DNA from: Salinibacterium sp. ZJ70
GTDB lineage: Bacteria > Actinomycetota > Actinomycetes > Actinomycetales > Microbacteriaceae
Assembly (NCBI RefSeq): GCF_011751865.2
Contig: NZ_CP061770.1
Location: 2,604,001 to 2,668,000 of the forward strand
Direction: 5' to 3'
DNA: 64,000 nt
The notes below the pieces were generated by a model. It made no database searches. It was not told the origin of the DNA and saw only the letters and a list, made by a program, of their open reading frames with translations. Positions 25,749 through 36,511 of the stretch are shown one piece after another (the stretch's first letter is position 1; every line of letters starts with the position of its first letter). The translations under genes were made by a program, and so were the position numbers.

Positions 25749-27338
25749 TCAGAACGGCCAGATGAGCGGCACGTACAGAACCGCGAACGCAAGGAACAGC
25801 GCCGCGAGCGGCAGCCCGAGTCGCCAGTAGTCGCCGAACCGATAGCCCGCAGGCTGCATCACCATGATGTTGGCGGGCGTTGCGATGGGCGTGAAGAACG
25901 ATGCCGCCGCGGCGACGGTGAGCGACATCATGAACGGAAGCACGCTCACCTCGAGCGACTGCGCGAGCGCGATCGAGATGGGCGCGATCACGAGAGCCGT
26001 CGCGACGTTCGAGATGAACTGTCCGAGGATGATCGTGATCACCCCCAGCACGAGCAGGGCGAGGTGCGGGGAGGCGTCGCCGACGATCGCGAGCACGCCG
26101 TCCGCGATCAGTCCGGCGGCGCCGGTCGAGATGAATGCCGTCGAGAGCGGGATCATCCCGGCGATGAGCACGACTGTCGTCCACGCCACCGAACGGAACA
26201 TCTGCGGCACCGAGAGCACGCGCAGCAGCACGAGCGCCATGACGGCGACGAGGCCGGCGACGACCGGCGGCACGATTCCCGTGGCGAGCAGCGCGACCAT
26301 GACGACGAGCACGGCGATCGACCGCTTCGCGCCCTGGCCGAGCGGCACCGTGCGGCGCAGCACGTGCGGCGCCGTGACGGGGATCACATCCGACGAGCGC
26401 ACGTAGCGCTCGAGGGCATCCCACGGTCCCTGCACGAGCACAGCGTCGCCTGCCTGGATCACGGTCTTGCCGCTCATCTCGTCACGGATCACCTCGGTCG
26501 CGTCGACGCCGCCGTGGCGCACCGCGAGGATCACGAGCTCCTCGTCGCGGGTCGTCATGCCGACGCTCACCTCGCGTCCGATGAGCCGCGACCGCGGGGT
26601 GATCATCACCTCGGCCACACCCTCCCGGGTGTCGATGAGCTTGTGCTCCTCGGGGAGCCGATACGCCTTGCGCAGGGTGCGGGTGGCGGAGTGTCCGTCG
26701 TGCACTCCCTCGACGAGGTGCTCGGGCTCGCGGGTCGGAAGCAGTCGCCCGCCCGCAAGCGCGACGGTCGCCGCCGTGCACAGCACGAGGGGGATGCCCA
26801 CGAGCGCGAACTCGAAGAACCCGAACGCGCGACCGCCCGACGATGCGGCGGTCTCCGAGACGAGCAGGTTCACGGGTGTTCCGGTGAGGGTGAGCATCGA
26901 CCCGGCGCTCGCGGCGAAGGCGAGCGGGAGCAGCAGCTTCGATGGCACGAGACCCGCGCGCGTCGCCACCACCACGACGACGGGGATGAGGGCTGCGACC
27001 GCGCCGTTGATCGAGATGAAGGCGGAGAGCAGCGCCGAGATGAGCGCGATCACGAGGGTGAGCCGCATCCGGGCGGTGCCGGCACGCTGGATGACGACCT
27101 GCCCCACCCACGCCGTCACACCGGTGGCGTCGAGGGCTTCGCTCACGACGAAGAGGCAGGCGATGAGGATGACCGTCGGATCGCTGAATCCGGCGAGCGC
27201 CTCGGTGATGCCGAGCACTCCCGTCGCCCAGAGAGCCAGCGACACCCCGAGCGCCACGATGGCGAGCGGCACTCGCCCCGTGATGAACGCGATGACAGCC
27301 GCCCCGAGGATGACGAAGGTCGCGATGACGGGATCCAC
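25749..27338 (-). CDS. SLC13/DASS-family anion transporter with RCK_C domains
   Basis: A 529-residue membrane carrier. About eleven hydrophobic segments are split by a cytoplasmic insert (residues about 190-360) holding two TrkA_C-like domains (AEVMITPRSRLIGREVSVGMT and DAVLVQGPWDALERYV). Motifs SLTGTPVNLLVSE and TPIATPANIMVMQPAGYRFGDY are the paired SNT/P(A)-type loops of DASS carriers of di- and tricarboxylates or sulfate. The GTG start at 27338 is best supported by the end of the preceding gene, but it lies inside a hairpin. It ends the 14-gene run, consistent with carboxylate uptake. Confidence 0.88.
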   Translation of the reverse strand: MDPVIATFVILGAAVIAFITGRVPLAIVALGVSLALWATGVLGITEALAGFSDPTVILIACLFVVSEALDATGVTAWVGQVVIQRAGTARMRLTLVIALISALLSAFISINGAVAALIPVVVVVATRAGLVPSKLLLPLAFAASAGSMLTLTGTPVNLLVSETAASSGGRAFGFFEFALVGIPLVLCTAATVALAGGRLLPTREPEHLVEGVHDGHSATRTLRKAYRLPEEHKLIDTREGVAEVMITPRSRLIGREVSVGMTTRDEELVILAVRHGGVDATEVIRDEMSGKTVIQAGDAVLVQGPWDALERYVRSSDVIPVTAPHVLRRTVPLGQGAKRSIAVLVVMVALLATGIVPPVVAGLVAVMALVLLRVLSVPQMFRSVAWTTVVLIAGMIPLSTAFISTGAAGLIADGVLAIVGDASPHLALLVLGVITIILGQFISNVATALVIAPISIALAQSLEVSVLPFMMSLTVAAAASFFTPIATPANIMVMQPAGYRFGDYWRLGLPLAALFLAFAVLYVPLIWPF

Positions 27339-27357
27339 GGGCTCAGGGTACCCGTGG
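27335..27357 (-). other. hairpin covering the DASS transporter start codon
   Basis: CCACGGG and CCCGTGG (27335-27341 and 27351-27357) form a 7-bp stem with a 9-base loop between the GntR stop and the transporter gene. The GTG start codon is inside the stem. It may act as a terminator for the upstream genes or limit translation of the transporter. Confidence 0.4.
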
Positions 27358-27372
27358 ACTACCCGCGGCGAC

Positions 27373-27996
27373 TCAGGACGCGGCGCTCTCCGTGGCGGCG
27401 GAGACGTGCGCACGCACGGCCGCTGCCGCCCTGTCGACGTCGCCGGTGCGGATCGCGGCGATGATCTCGCGATGCTCGGCGGCGGCCTCCGCGAGACGAC
27501 CGGGACGCTGAGCCGAGCGGGAGCGGGCGAGGCGCAGCTGCGCCGACACCGACGTGCCGAGCTGCTCGAGGCGGCTGTTGCGCGACAGGCGCAGCAGCAC
27601 GCGATGGAAGTCCTCGTCGGGATCGGTGTCTTCGAGCTCGTCGACGCTGCGCTCGAGCTCGGCGATGTCGGATTCTGACGCGCGCTCGGTGATCAGGCGT
27701 GCTGCGTGGCATTCGAGGGCCTCGCGCACCTGTCCGAGCTCGCGCACCTCGTCGGCGTCGAACCCGCCGACGAACGCGCCGCGTCCGGCGACGAGCTGCA
27801 CGAGTCCCTCTGCGGCGAGCACCTGGATCGCCTCGCGCACGGGTGAGCGGCTGATGCCGTACTGTTCGGCGAGCTTGACCTCGTTGAGACGCTCGCCCAC
27901 GCCGAGATCGCCCGTGAGGATGCGCTCACGCAGAATGCGCGTCAGATCGTCGGAGAACCGACGGACGGTGAAGCTCTGCTCACTCACGGGGCGCAT
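27373..27996 (-). CDS. GntR-family regulator (FadR/FCD type), copy 2 of locus
   Basis: A 207-residue regulator. The winged helix-turn-helix (RILTGDLGVGERLNEVKLAE and ISRSPVREAIQVLAAEGLV) occupies residues 18-75, followed by an all-helical FCD ligand domain with the metal-binding pattern (ALECHAARL, DEDFHRVL, EHREIIAAI). ATG 27996 is one base after the MFS stop, so it is in the same transcript. FCD regulators usually bind carboxylic acids, fitting the surrounding enzymes. A second FCD regulator is encoded at 35025-35714. Confidence 0.93.
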   Translation of the reverse strand: MRPVSEQSFTVRRFSDDLTRILRERILTGDLGVGERLNEVKLAEQYGISRSPVREAIQVLAAEGLVQLVAGRGAFVGGFDADEVRELGQVREALECHAARLITERASESDIAELERSVDELEDTDPDEDFHRVLLRLSRNSRLEQLGTSVSAQLRLARSRSAQRPGRLAEAAAEHREIIAAIRTGDVDRAAAAVRAHVSAATESAAS

Positions 27997-27997
27997 C

Positions 27998-29176
27998 TTA
28001 TTGGTCTTTCCGGTGACGGTGGCGGTCTTCTGCCAGAAACCACGCCGTCGAGGATGCCAGGAACACGCCCTGCACCCAGAATACCGCCGCCGTCCCGGCC
28101 CCCACCGCAAGCCCGCCCGCGATGAGCGGAATAGCCGTCTGGGCTATCCGGTTGCCGACGAGCCGCACGGCGAGGGCCTCCGAGCGCATCTCCCGCGGCA
28201 CAGCGAGCGCGACGAGGCTCATGGTGAGCGGCTGGCCGAGCCCGATGAGGAATCCGCCGGCCAGCATCACGATCGCAAGCGCGATCGTGTTGCCGCTGAG
28301 CGCCACGGCGATCATCGTGGCCGCGCCGCCGATCGTGCTCGCGGCGACGAGCAGAGTGCGCGACCAGCGCCGGGTGAGCAGCCCGAGCAGAAGTCGAGGC
28401 ACCGCGGAGGCGATGCCGCGGATCGCCAGCAGAGCGCCCACGACCTCGGGGCGCATGCCCGTGCTCTCCCCGATGACGGGAAGGTAGGCGGCGAGGATGT
28501 CGACAGAGGTGAGCAGGCTCACACTCACCGCCATCGAGGTGAGCACGCCGGGGCGACGCAGGATCGCCGCAGGAGAGAGCACCTGAGGTTCGGCACCGGT
28601 TCCGGTGCGTGGCGTCGCACGTGAGATGAAGGTCGCGGAGAGCACGAGCGCGAAGCCCGCCGCCACCCAGAAGGCCTGCGCGACGACGTCCGGATCCGTG
28701 TCGCGCTGACCGACGACGATCCCCGTGATGAGCGGGCCGATCGCCTGCCCCACCGACATCCCCGCCGTCAGCCACCCGAAGCCGGCGTCGTACCGGGTGG
28801 TCGTCGCCGCGCGGGAGATCCACGACTGGGCGCCGAGCAGCACCACGAGATTGCCGAGCCCGAGGAGCGCGGATGCGACGCCGAGCGCCACGAGGTCACC
28901 CGCGAGCGCCGCGAGAGCCGCGGCTCCGGCGAGCAGCACACCGCCCGAGATCGGCACGATCGCGACGAACCGGGCGTGGCCCGCGAGCCGTCCGATGGCG
29001 ATCGCCGCCACGAGCGGCAGCACGGCGAAGGCCGCGACGAGCACGCCGATGAGGAACTCATCGGCTCCCAGCTCGAGGGCGCGATACGAGACGGCTGGCC
29101 GCGCGATGCCGACGACCACCTGGCAGAGGAGACCGCCCAGGATCGGCTGCAGCAGCCGGGCCGCGGCGTCGTTCAC
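27998..29176 (-). CDS. MFS transporter
   Basis: A 392-residue major facilitator with twelve predicted transmembrane segments. The start is GTG 29176, with a gap of one base after the PrpF-like stop. It has glycine- and alanine-rich helices (FLIGVLVAAFAVLPLVAAIAIG, GFLIGLGQPLTMSLVALAVP) and a central loop of about 30 residues. It may import the same carboxylate as the operon or export a product. The substrate is inferred from the operon only. Confidence 0.88.
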   Translation of the reverse strand: MNDAAARLLQPILGGLLCQVVVGIARPAVSYRALELGADEFLIGVLVAAFAVLPLVAAIAIGRLAGHARFVAIVPISGGVLLAGAAALAALAGDLVALGVASALLGLGNLVVLLGAQSWISRAATTTRYDAGFGWLTAGMSVGQAIGPLITGIVVGQRDTDPDVVAQAFWVAAGFALVLSATFISRATPRTGTGAEPQVLSPAAILRRPGVLTSMAVSVSLLTSVDILAAYLPVIGESTGMRPEVVGALLAIRGIASAVPRLLLGLLTRRWSRTLLVAASTIGGAATMIAVALSGNTIALAIVMLAGGFLIGLGQPLTMSLVALAVPREMRSEALAVRLVGNRIAQTAIPLIAGGLAVGAGTAAVFWVQGVFLASSTAWFLAEDRHRHRKDQ

Positions 29177-29177
29177 G

Positions 29178-30296
29178 TCAGTGCTCGCGCGGGTACACGT
29201 GGCCGTCCATCAGACGCCGCGCGGTGCGCACCACCCCGACAGAGCGGATCATGTCGGCACCGCCACGCGTCTCGACGACGACCGTCGCGACGCCCTTCGG
29301 GTGGCGGATGCGCACCTGGTTCTCGGCCCCGGCCGAACTGGCGAGTCCCGCGAGTTCGGCGACGAGCGTGCCCGGGATGCGCGCGGCGGCGCCGATGCAG
29401 AGGGCGGCCGTCATCGGCACGGCCCGGTGCACGCGGCCCATCGAGAACGCCGTGACGCGCAGATCGGCATCGGCATCCGGGTGGATGAGCACGATGCGAG
29501 GCACGATGGGCGACTCCGCGGTGGCTGCCGCGAGCGAGGGCGCGGCACCCGCGCGCACGGCGACGGCGGCGCGGATCCGCTCCACACGGTCGAGGAACGC
29601 GGCATCCGCGCCCAGTTGCTCGGGCGTGCGAGCGTCGTCGTGGGCGAGTCCCGCATCCGCCGCGTCGACGAACACGTACGGGTGCGTCGCGTCGACGAGC
29701 GAGAAGTCGACGGGAACACCATCGACCACCAGGCGATCGACAGCGGACCCGGTGGGCAGCAGCGCGCCGAGCACGCCACCCGCAGGTTCGAGGTAGCGGG
29801 TGACGATCGGCGCGCCCGTGCCGGGGACGCCCGCGATCGCGAGGCTGCCGCGCGTCGCAGGCACGCCGCCCGAGACGATGATCTCGGCTTCGATGTCGAC
29901 CCCGGTGTTCGCGTTGTGGAGCACGAGACGACGGATGCCGTCGGGGCCCGCATCCACAACCCCCTCCTCGATCGCGAAGACGCCGACCGCGGTCGTGAGG
30001 TTGCCGCAGTTGCCCGACCAGTCGACCGTCGCCGTGTCGACGCCGATCTGCGCGAACCAGTAGCGCACGCGATCGCGGTCGACACTATCGACGACGACGA
30101 CCTTGCTCGTGCTCGAGAAGCTGCCGCCGAGTCCGTCGATCTGCATCGGGTCAGGGCTGCCCATGATGCGCAGCAGCAGATCGTCGCGCTCGGGGCCCGC
30201 GGGGGGCAGGTCGCGATCGTGGAGGAACACGCCCTTGCTGGTGCCGCCGCGCATGAGCACGGCGGGAACGCGTGGGCGCTCGGAGTGGAAGTTCAT
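29178..30296 (-). CDS. PrpF-family isomerase (AcnD-accessory / 4-oxalomesaconate tautomerase-like)
   Basis: A 372-residue protein of the PrpF family, with the two-domain diaminopimelate-epimerase-like fold. The N-terminal signature VPAVLMRGGTSKGVFLHDRD and the SGNCGNLTTAVGVFAIEEG segment (Cys-containing) are characteristic. Family members isomerise double bonds in tricarboxylates such as aconitate, 2-methylaconitate or 4-oxalomesaconate. ATG 30296 is 7 bp after the MBL stop. Together with a TcuA-like flavoprotein, a tricarboxylate or an unsaturated dicarboxylate is the likely substrate class. Confidence 0.88.
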   Translation of the reverse strand: MNFHSERPRVPAVLMRGGTSKGVFLHDRDLPPAGPERDDLLLRIMGSPDPMQIDGLGGSFSSTSKVVVVDSVDRDRVRYWFAQIGVDTATVDWSGNCGNLTTAVGVFAIEEGVVDAGPDGIRRLVLHNANTGVDIEAEIIVSGGVPATRGSLAIAGVPGTGAPIVTRYLEPAGGVLGALLPTGSAVDRLVVDGVPVDFSLVDATHPYVFVDAADAGLAHDDARTPEQLGADAAFLDRVERIRAAVAVRAGAAPSLAAATAESPIVPRIVLIHPDADADLRVTAFSMGRVHRAVPMTAALCIGAAARIPGTLVAELAGLASSAGAENQVRIRHPKGVATVVVETRGGADMIRSVGVVRTARRLMDGHVYPREH

Positions 30297-30303
30297 CGTG
30301 GTC

Positions 30304-31092
30304 CTAGGCGATGCGGACGGCGCGGCCCTCGAGGCCGGGGACGGCGGGGAAGCGGCGGAGCACATCCGGGTCGTGGCCCGCGACGACCACGCCGTCAGGG
30401 CCCGCGAGCTCGCGCATGCGGTCGAAGGTGCGGTAGATGCCGATGAGGTCGGTGTGCACCGCGAACGCGTGATCCTCTTCGACGTTCTCGAAGAAGTGCG
30501 AGGCGTCGGCCGCGAGCACGACGGGACCGGATGCGGTCGCCACCCGCACCACCTGCGTGCCGGGCGTGTGCCCGCCCGTGTGGTGCACGCTGACGCCGGG
30601 CACGAGCTCGGCATCGCCGTCGATGAGCCGCAGTCGGCCGTCGTCGTGCAACCGCGCGAGCCGGTCGATGTCGTCCCGCTCGGCGTGATGCCCCAGCTCG
30701 CCGCGGAAGGCGTACTCGCTCGTCCAGAACTCGAACTCGGCACGCTGGGCGACGAACTCGGCGTTCGCGAAAGGCTCGACGTCGCCGACATGGTCGTTGT
30801 GGAAGTGCGAGAGCACCACGAGCCGCACGTCGGCGGCGTCGGTGCCGAGTCGGGTGAGCGCGGCGCTCGGACTCTCGAGGAGGATGCGCGGGCGGTGCTT
30901 GTTCGTCTCCGCCGTGAAGCCCACATCGACGACCACGTCTCCCGCATCCGAGCGCAGAACCCACGTGTAGTACGCGAGGTGCTTCGGCTCGTCGGCGGGT
31001 TCGGCGGCCGCGCCCAGGAAGTACCGGCCGCGACGGCCCGTCTCATTGCGCGCGAACGCGATCCCGTAGACCTCGTGCACCGCCTCGCCCAT
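30304..31092 (-). CDS. MBL-fold metallo-hydrolase (lactonase-like)
   Basis: A 262-residue metallo-beta-lactamase-fold hydrolase. The zinc motif is SHFHNDHVGD (HxHxDH, near residue 95), with further ligands in TGGHTPGTQVV and ADASHFFENV, and a C-terminal AGHDPDV. The pattern resembles N-acyl-homoserine-lactonase-type or gluconolactonase-like MBL enzymes, so ring opening of a lactone is plausible. The gap to the upstream dehydrogenase gene is three bases. Confidence 0.88.
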   Translation of the reverse strand: MGEAVHEVYGIAFARNETGRRGRYFLGAAAEPADEPKHLAYYTWVLRSDAGDVVVDVGFTAETNKHRPRILLESPSAALTRLGTDAADVRLVVLSHFHNDHVGDVEPFANAEFVAQRAEFEFWTSEYAFRGELGHHAERDDIDRLARLHDDGRLRLIDGDAELVPGVSVHHTGGHTPGTQVVRVATASGPVVLAADASHFFENVEEDHAFAVHTDLIGIYRTFDRMRELAGPDGVVVAGHDPDVLRRFPAVPGLEGRAVRIA

Positions 31093-31095
31093 CCG

Positions 31096-31992
31096 CTACT
31101 CCCCCTCGATGACCCGCACGACGGCCGTGTGGTAGTTGGCACCGTAACCGGCTTCGGCGGTGCGCTGCAGCAGCTCGTGCGCGAGCGCCGCTGCGGGGAG
31201 CGTCGTGTCGAGGTCGCGCGCGGCTTCGAGCGCGTAGGCGAGGTCCTTCATCATGTAGTTCGTCGGGAAGATCCCCTCGCCGTGCACGTCGGGAAGCAGA
31301 GCCTTGCGACCGTGGTTCTCGAGCACGAAGCTCGCAGCCGACCCGTTGCCGAGAGCGTTCCAGGCAAGCTCAGGGTCGACGAGTCCGCTGCGACGCACGA
31401 CCGTGATGGCCTCGGCGAGCGCGACGACGGTCTCGAAGACGACCATGTTGTTGAGCACCTTCATGAGCGCGCCCGCACCGTTCGGGCCGCAGTGCAGCAC
31501 GTCGGATGCCATGGTGCGCAGCAGGGGTTCGACGGCCGCGAACACCTCGGCGTCGCCGCCCGCCGTGATGCTGAGCGTTCCGTCGATCGCGGCCTGGCGG
31601 GTGCGCGCGACCGGTGCGTCGACGAAGTGCATCCCGCGTGAGGCGGCCTCGGCGCCCGCGCGCTGAGCGAGGGCGACAGGGCTCGTCGAGAGGTCGATGA
31701 TGACGGTGCCGGGGCGGGCGGAGTCGAACACCCCGCCCTCCCCGAAGAGAACCTTCTCGACCTGGGGTGCCCCCGGCAGCGACATGAGGATCACGTCGGA
31801 TGCGGCGGCGAGCTCCGCGACCGTCGGCGCCGCGGTCGCACCCAGCTCCTCGAGGCGCGCAATGGCCTCCGGAACCAGGTCGAACACGGTGACGTCGAGG
31901 CCCGACATGCGGGTGACGTTGGCGGCCTGCGGGCCCCCCATCACGCCGAGGCCGATGAAGCCCGCCTTCTCGAAGTCGCGGAGCTCGCTCAT
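31096..31992 (-). CDS. NAD-dependent beta-hydroxyacid dehydrogenase (HIBADH family)
   Basis: A 298-residue enzyme with the dinucleotide motif GFIGLGVMGGPQAANV near residue 10, the DVILMSLPGAPQVEKVL segment, substrate loop FVDAPVARTRQAAIDGTLSITAGG and the catalytic Lys in NGAGALMKVLNNM. This order defines 3-hydroxyisobutyrate/tartronate-semialdehyde/6-phosphogluconate-like dehydrogenases. The substrate-loop motif is usually DAPVSGG; here it reads DAPVART, suggesting a different substrate. The ATG at 31992 overlaps the flavoprotein stop by one base. Confidence 0.9.
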   Translation of the reverse strand: MSELRDFEKAGFIGLGVMGGPQAANVTRMSGLDVTVFDLVPEAIARLEELGATAAPTVAELAAASDVILMSLPGAPQVEKVLFGEGGVFDSARPGTVIIDLSTSPVALAQRAGAEAASRGMHFVDAPVARTRQAAIDGTLSITAGGDAEVFAAVEPLLRTMASDVLHCGPNGAGALMKVLNNMVVFETVVALAEAITVVRRSGLVDPELAWNALGNGSAASFVLENHGRKALLPDVHGEGIFPTNYMMKDLAYALEAARDLDTTLPAAALAHELLQRTAEAGYGANYHTAVVRVIEGE

Positions 31993-33509
31993 CACGCGGC
32001 CTTCGCCGCCGCGAGCTCGGCGGCGCGACGCGCGGCGTTCGTGCCCGCGATGCGGCCGAACACGGCGCCGCGCATGAGCCCGGCTCCGGCACCGTAGTTG
32101 TGGTAGAAGAATCCGCCCGAGATCTCGCCGGTGGCGTAGAGGCCCGGCATGGGCTTCTCCTCGTTCGAGATGACCTGCGCCTCGGTGTCGATCTTAATGC
32201 CGCCGTAGGTGAAGGTCACACCGCACGTGACGGGGTAGCAGACGAACGGGCCCTGCTCGATGGTGAGCGCCCAGTTCGACTTCGCCGGCTGCCCCTCGGG
32301 CTCGGCACGCACGCCGTCGAGCGTGAACGGGTCGTTGCGGTCGGCCGCGTCGGCGGGCACGGCAGCGTTGTAGTCGGCGACCGTCTGCACGAACGCCTTG
32401 GCGTCGATGCCGAGCTTCGTGCCCAGCTCCTCGAGGGTGTCGGCGACGACGGGCGTGCCGGTCGAGTAGCGCGGCTCGAGCAGGTGAAGCGCCTTCTGGT
32501 CGAAGATCTGGTACGCGACGCCGCCCGACTGGGCGAGCACGGCCCGGCCGGTCTTCGCGTACGTCAGGAAGACGTTGTTCTCGCCCTCGTCGATGAAGCG
32601 CTTGCCCTCGCGGTTGACGAGCAGCGCGTAGGGGTAGGAGTAGCGGCTCGTCTTGTCCTTGAGCTTGAGGTCGCCCACATCGGGCGCGTTCGCGTCGAGC
32701 GGCACCGCGTGGCATCCGGCCCAGTGGCCGACGGCCTTCGCGCCCGCGTCCATCGCGCGGCGCAGCATGACGCCCTGGTTGTAGCGCGTGCCGCGCACCT
32801 TCACGAGGTCCCAGCCGGGGCCGAGGTAGCGCAGACGCATCTCGGGGTTGGCCTCGAAGCCACCTGCGGCGAGCACCACCTGGCCGTGCACGTCGACGAA
32901 GGCGTCGTCGCGGCGCACGCGCACTCCCACCACGGTCGAGCCCTCGGTGATGAGCTCGTGGCCGGGTGCGTCGTACCAGACCTCGATGTCGGTCTTCTCG
33001 ACCGCGGCGAACAGGTTCTCGATGAGGCCGACGCCCTCCTCCCACGAGCGGATCGCTCCGCCGGGCGCGAGCGCGTAGGTCTTGTCGGCCTCCTGCTTCG
33101 AGGGGTCGACGAGCTTGTCGGCGGTGATCTCGAACCCGACGCCCTTGCCGTGCATCCACTGCACGGTCTCCCACGAGCGCTCGATGGTGAGGCGCATGAG
33201 GTCGGCGTCCTGGCGTCCCTCGGAGGTCGAGGACCAGTCCTTGGTGTAGTCCTCGACCGTGTACGGGCCGACCGTCACCTTGTCGAGGTACTTGTCGCTG
33301 TCGCTGTGCAGTACGGGCTTGATGGCCTCGAGGCCGTCGTGCGTGGTGCGGAAGATGCCTCCCGTGAACCGACTGTTGCCGCCGCGCTGCTCCAGGCTGG
33401 CTGCCTCGAGCACGAGCACGCGCGCGCCCGCCTCCTGGGCCGCGAGCGCTGCGGTCAGACCGGCATTGCCCGCGCCGACGACGACGACGTCGAAGTGATG
33501 TGACGACAC
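31992..33509 (-). CDS. TcuA-like FAD-dependent dehydrogenase (fumarate reductase flavoprotein family)
   Basis: A 505-residue flavoprotein of the fumarate reductase/succinate dehydrogenase flavoprotein superfamily. The FAD-binding motif DVVVVGAGNAGLTAALAAQEAG is at the N-terminus, with QRGGNSRFTGG, and the C-terminal GLYATGEISGGFFYHNYGAGAGLMRGAVFGRIAG closes the FAD site. Similarity in layout is closest to tricarballylate dehydrogenase (TcuA). The start is GTG 33509 with AAGGAGAG upstream. No membrane anchor is seen. It probably oxidises a tricarboxylic or similar acid to an unsaturated one. Confidence 0.85.
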   Translation of the reverse strand: MSSHHFDVVVVGAGNAGLTAALAAQEAGARVLVLEAASLEQRGGNSRFTGGIFRTTHDGLEAIKPVLHSDSDKYLDKVTVGPYTVEDYTKDWSSTSEGRQDADLMRLTIERSWETVQWMHGKGVGFEITADKLVDPSKQEADKTYALAPGGAIRSWEEGVGLIENLFAAVEKTDIEVWYDAPGHELITEGSTVVGVRVRRDDAFVDVHGQVVLAAGGFEANPEMRLRYLGPGWDLVKVRGTRYNQGVMLRRAMDAGAKAVGHWAGCHAVPLDANAPDVGDLKLKDKTSRYSYPYALLVNREGKRFIDEGENNVFLTYAKTGRAVLAQSGGVAYQIFDQKALHLLEPRYSTGTPVVADTLEELGTKLGIDAKAFVQTVADYNAAVPADAADRNDPFTLDGVRAEPEGQPAKSNWALTIEQGPFVCYPVTCGVTFTYGGIKIDTEAQVISNEEKPMPGLYATGEISGGFFYHNYGAGAGLMRGAVFGRIAGTNAARRAAELAAAKAA

Positions 33510-33555
33510 TGTTCTCTCCTTGACTAGCTGTGTGATGACGAAGGGGTTCCGGGCC

Positions 33556-35024
<1,469 letters not shown>

Positions 35025-35028
<4 letters not shown>

Positions 35029-35714
35029 GAGGACTGTGCCCTTTCGCTCTTTCGCAGCAGTTCGACCGTCGCCTCGGTGTTGTTGCGGATGTGTGTGCGC
35101 ATCGCATCGGCGGCCGCGTCGGCGTCGCCAGCGAGCACCGCCTCGGCGATGACGCGGTGCTCGATGATCACCTGATGGGCCCGTTGCGGGTCCTCATTGG
35201 TCTGGATGCTGGCGAGACGGATCTGACGGATCACCTCACCGAGCGCGGTCGTGAGGTGGGGGTTGCCGGTGGCGACGGCGAGAGCGTGGTGGAACTCGAT
35301 GTGGTGCGGGTATGCCGACGCCTGACCGGCGAGAGCCGTCTCGAGCTGCGCCATGAGGTCTTCGATCACCGCGACGTCGTCGCGTTCGATGCGCTGCGCC
35401 GCAAGCCGCGCCGTCTCGACCTCGAGGGCGAGGCGCACTTCGGCGACGTGCACGAACGACTCGAGGTCGAGGTCGGCGACGAACGCGCCCTTGCCGGGCA
35501 CGATCACGACGATGCCCTCACCGCTGAGCACACGCAGCGCCTCGCGCAACGGCGGGCGGCTGATCTTGAGCTCGTCGGCGAGCACCACCTCGTTGATGCG
35601 CGCACCGGGGGCGAGCGCCCCCGACATGATGCGTTCGCGGATGATCTCCCCCGCGATGTCCGAGAACTTGCGAGTGTGGAACAGCTCTGCCCCGGACTGC
35701 ATCGGCTCGGTCAC
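35025..35714 (-). CDS. GntR-family regulator (FadR/FCD type), copy 1 of locus
   Basis: A 229-residue regulator starting at GTG 35714, which overlaps the ATPase stop (GTGA). The wHTH (RERIMSGALAPGARINEVVLADELKISRPPLREALRVL) covers residues 26-63, with a C-terminal FCD domain (RLALEVETARLAAQR, HIEFHHALA, EHRVIAEAVLAG). It is placed in the middle of the transport/catabolic run and probably binds the 14-bp palindrome upstream of the operon. Effectors of this group are usually carboxylates or fatty acyl compounds. Confidence 0.93.
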
Positions 35715-36511
35715 TGCGCGACCTCGGGCCGCACAGCCCGCGATCCGCGGGCCATCCACTGGTAATCGGGAAGCCGCAGCGGGGCGCGTTCCACCTCGCC
35801 GGCATCGAGTCCCGTCTCCGCGTGCATGAGCGAGCGCTGGGCGGCAGAAGCATCGGTCGGGGTCACCGATCCGAGCTCCAGCTGGTAGGCCCGGTCGCTG
35901 AATGCGATCGCGATGGTGGCGTTCTGCTCGACGAGCAGCACCGAGAGGCCCTTGTCGTTGAGACCCTTCACGGCGTCGAAGATCTCGCGAACGAGCAGCG
36001 GCGCGAGGCCGAGCGAGGGCTCGTCGAGGATGAGCAGCTTCGGCGACGACATGAGCGCGCGGCCCACCGCCACCATCTGCTGCTGACCGCCCGAGAGGCT
36101 GCCCGCCGGATCCTTGCGCTTGTCGAGCAGGATCGGGAACAGCCCGTAGACGAGCTCGCTGTTCTCGGCCGTCACGCGACGACGGTCGGCGCGCGCCACC
36201 GGCACGGTGCCGAGCAGGAGGTTCTCCTCGACCGTCATGGTGGGGCACAGCTCACGGCCCTCGGGGACGAGCACGATGCCGCGGCGGGCGCGCGCATCCG
36301 TCGACAGGTTCGTGATGTCCTCGCCATCGAAGGTGACGCTGCCAGCGCGCGCCGGGAGCAACCCGGCGATCGTGCGCACGGTCGTCGACTTGCCGGCGCC
36401 GTTGAGCCCGATGAGGGCCACCATCTCGCCGTCGCCGACGCTCACTGCGGCATCGAGCAGCACATCCGGGCCACGTCCGTAGCCCGCGCGGAGTCCAGTC
36501 GCCTCAAGCAA
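35711..36511 (-). CDS. livF: branched-chain-type ABC importer ATPase (LivF-like)
   Basis: A 266-residue ABC ATPase. Walker A GLNGAGKST, signature SLSGGQQQM and Walker B LLILDEPSLGLAP are intact. I choose the TTG at 36511 because AGGAGG precedes it by three bases and it fits the N-terminus (LLEATGLRAGYG); it overlaps livG by eight bases. The C-terminus is about 30 residues longer than usual and ends GSRAVRPEVAQ. It energises the LivH-LivM channel together with LivG. Confidence 0.9.
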   Translation of the reverse strand: MLEATGLRAGYGRGPDVLLDAAVSVGDGEMVALIGLNGAGKSTTVRTIAGLLPARAGSVTFDGEDITNLSTDARARRGIVLVPEGRELCPTMTVEENLLLGTVPVARADRRRVTAENSELVYGLFPILLDKRKDPAGSLSGGQQQMVAVGRALMSSPKLLILDEPSLGLAPLLVREIFDAVKGLNDKGLSVLLVEQNATIAIAFSDRAYQLELGSVTPTDASAAQRSLMHAETGLDAGEVERAPLRLPDYQWMARGSRAVRPEVAQ

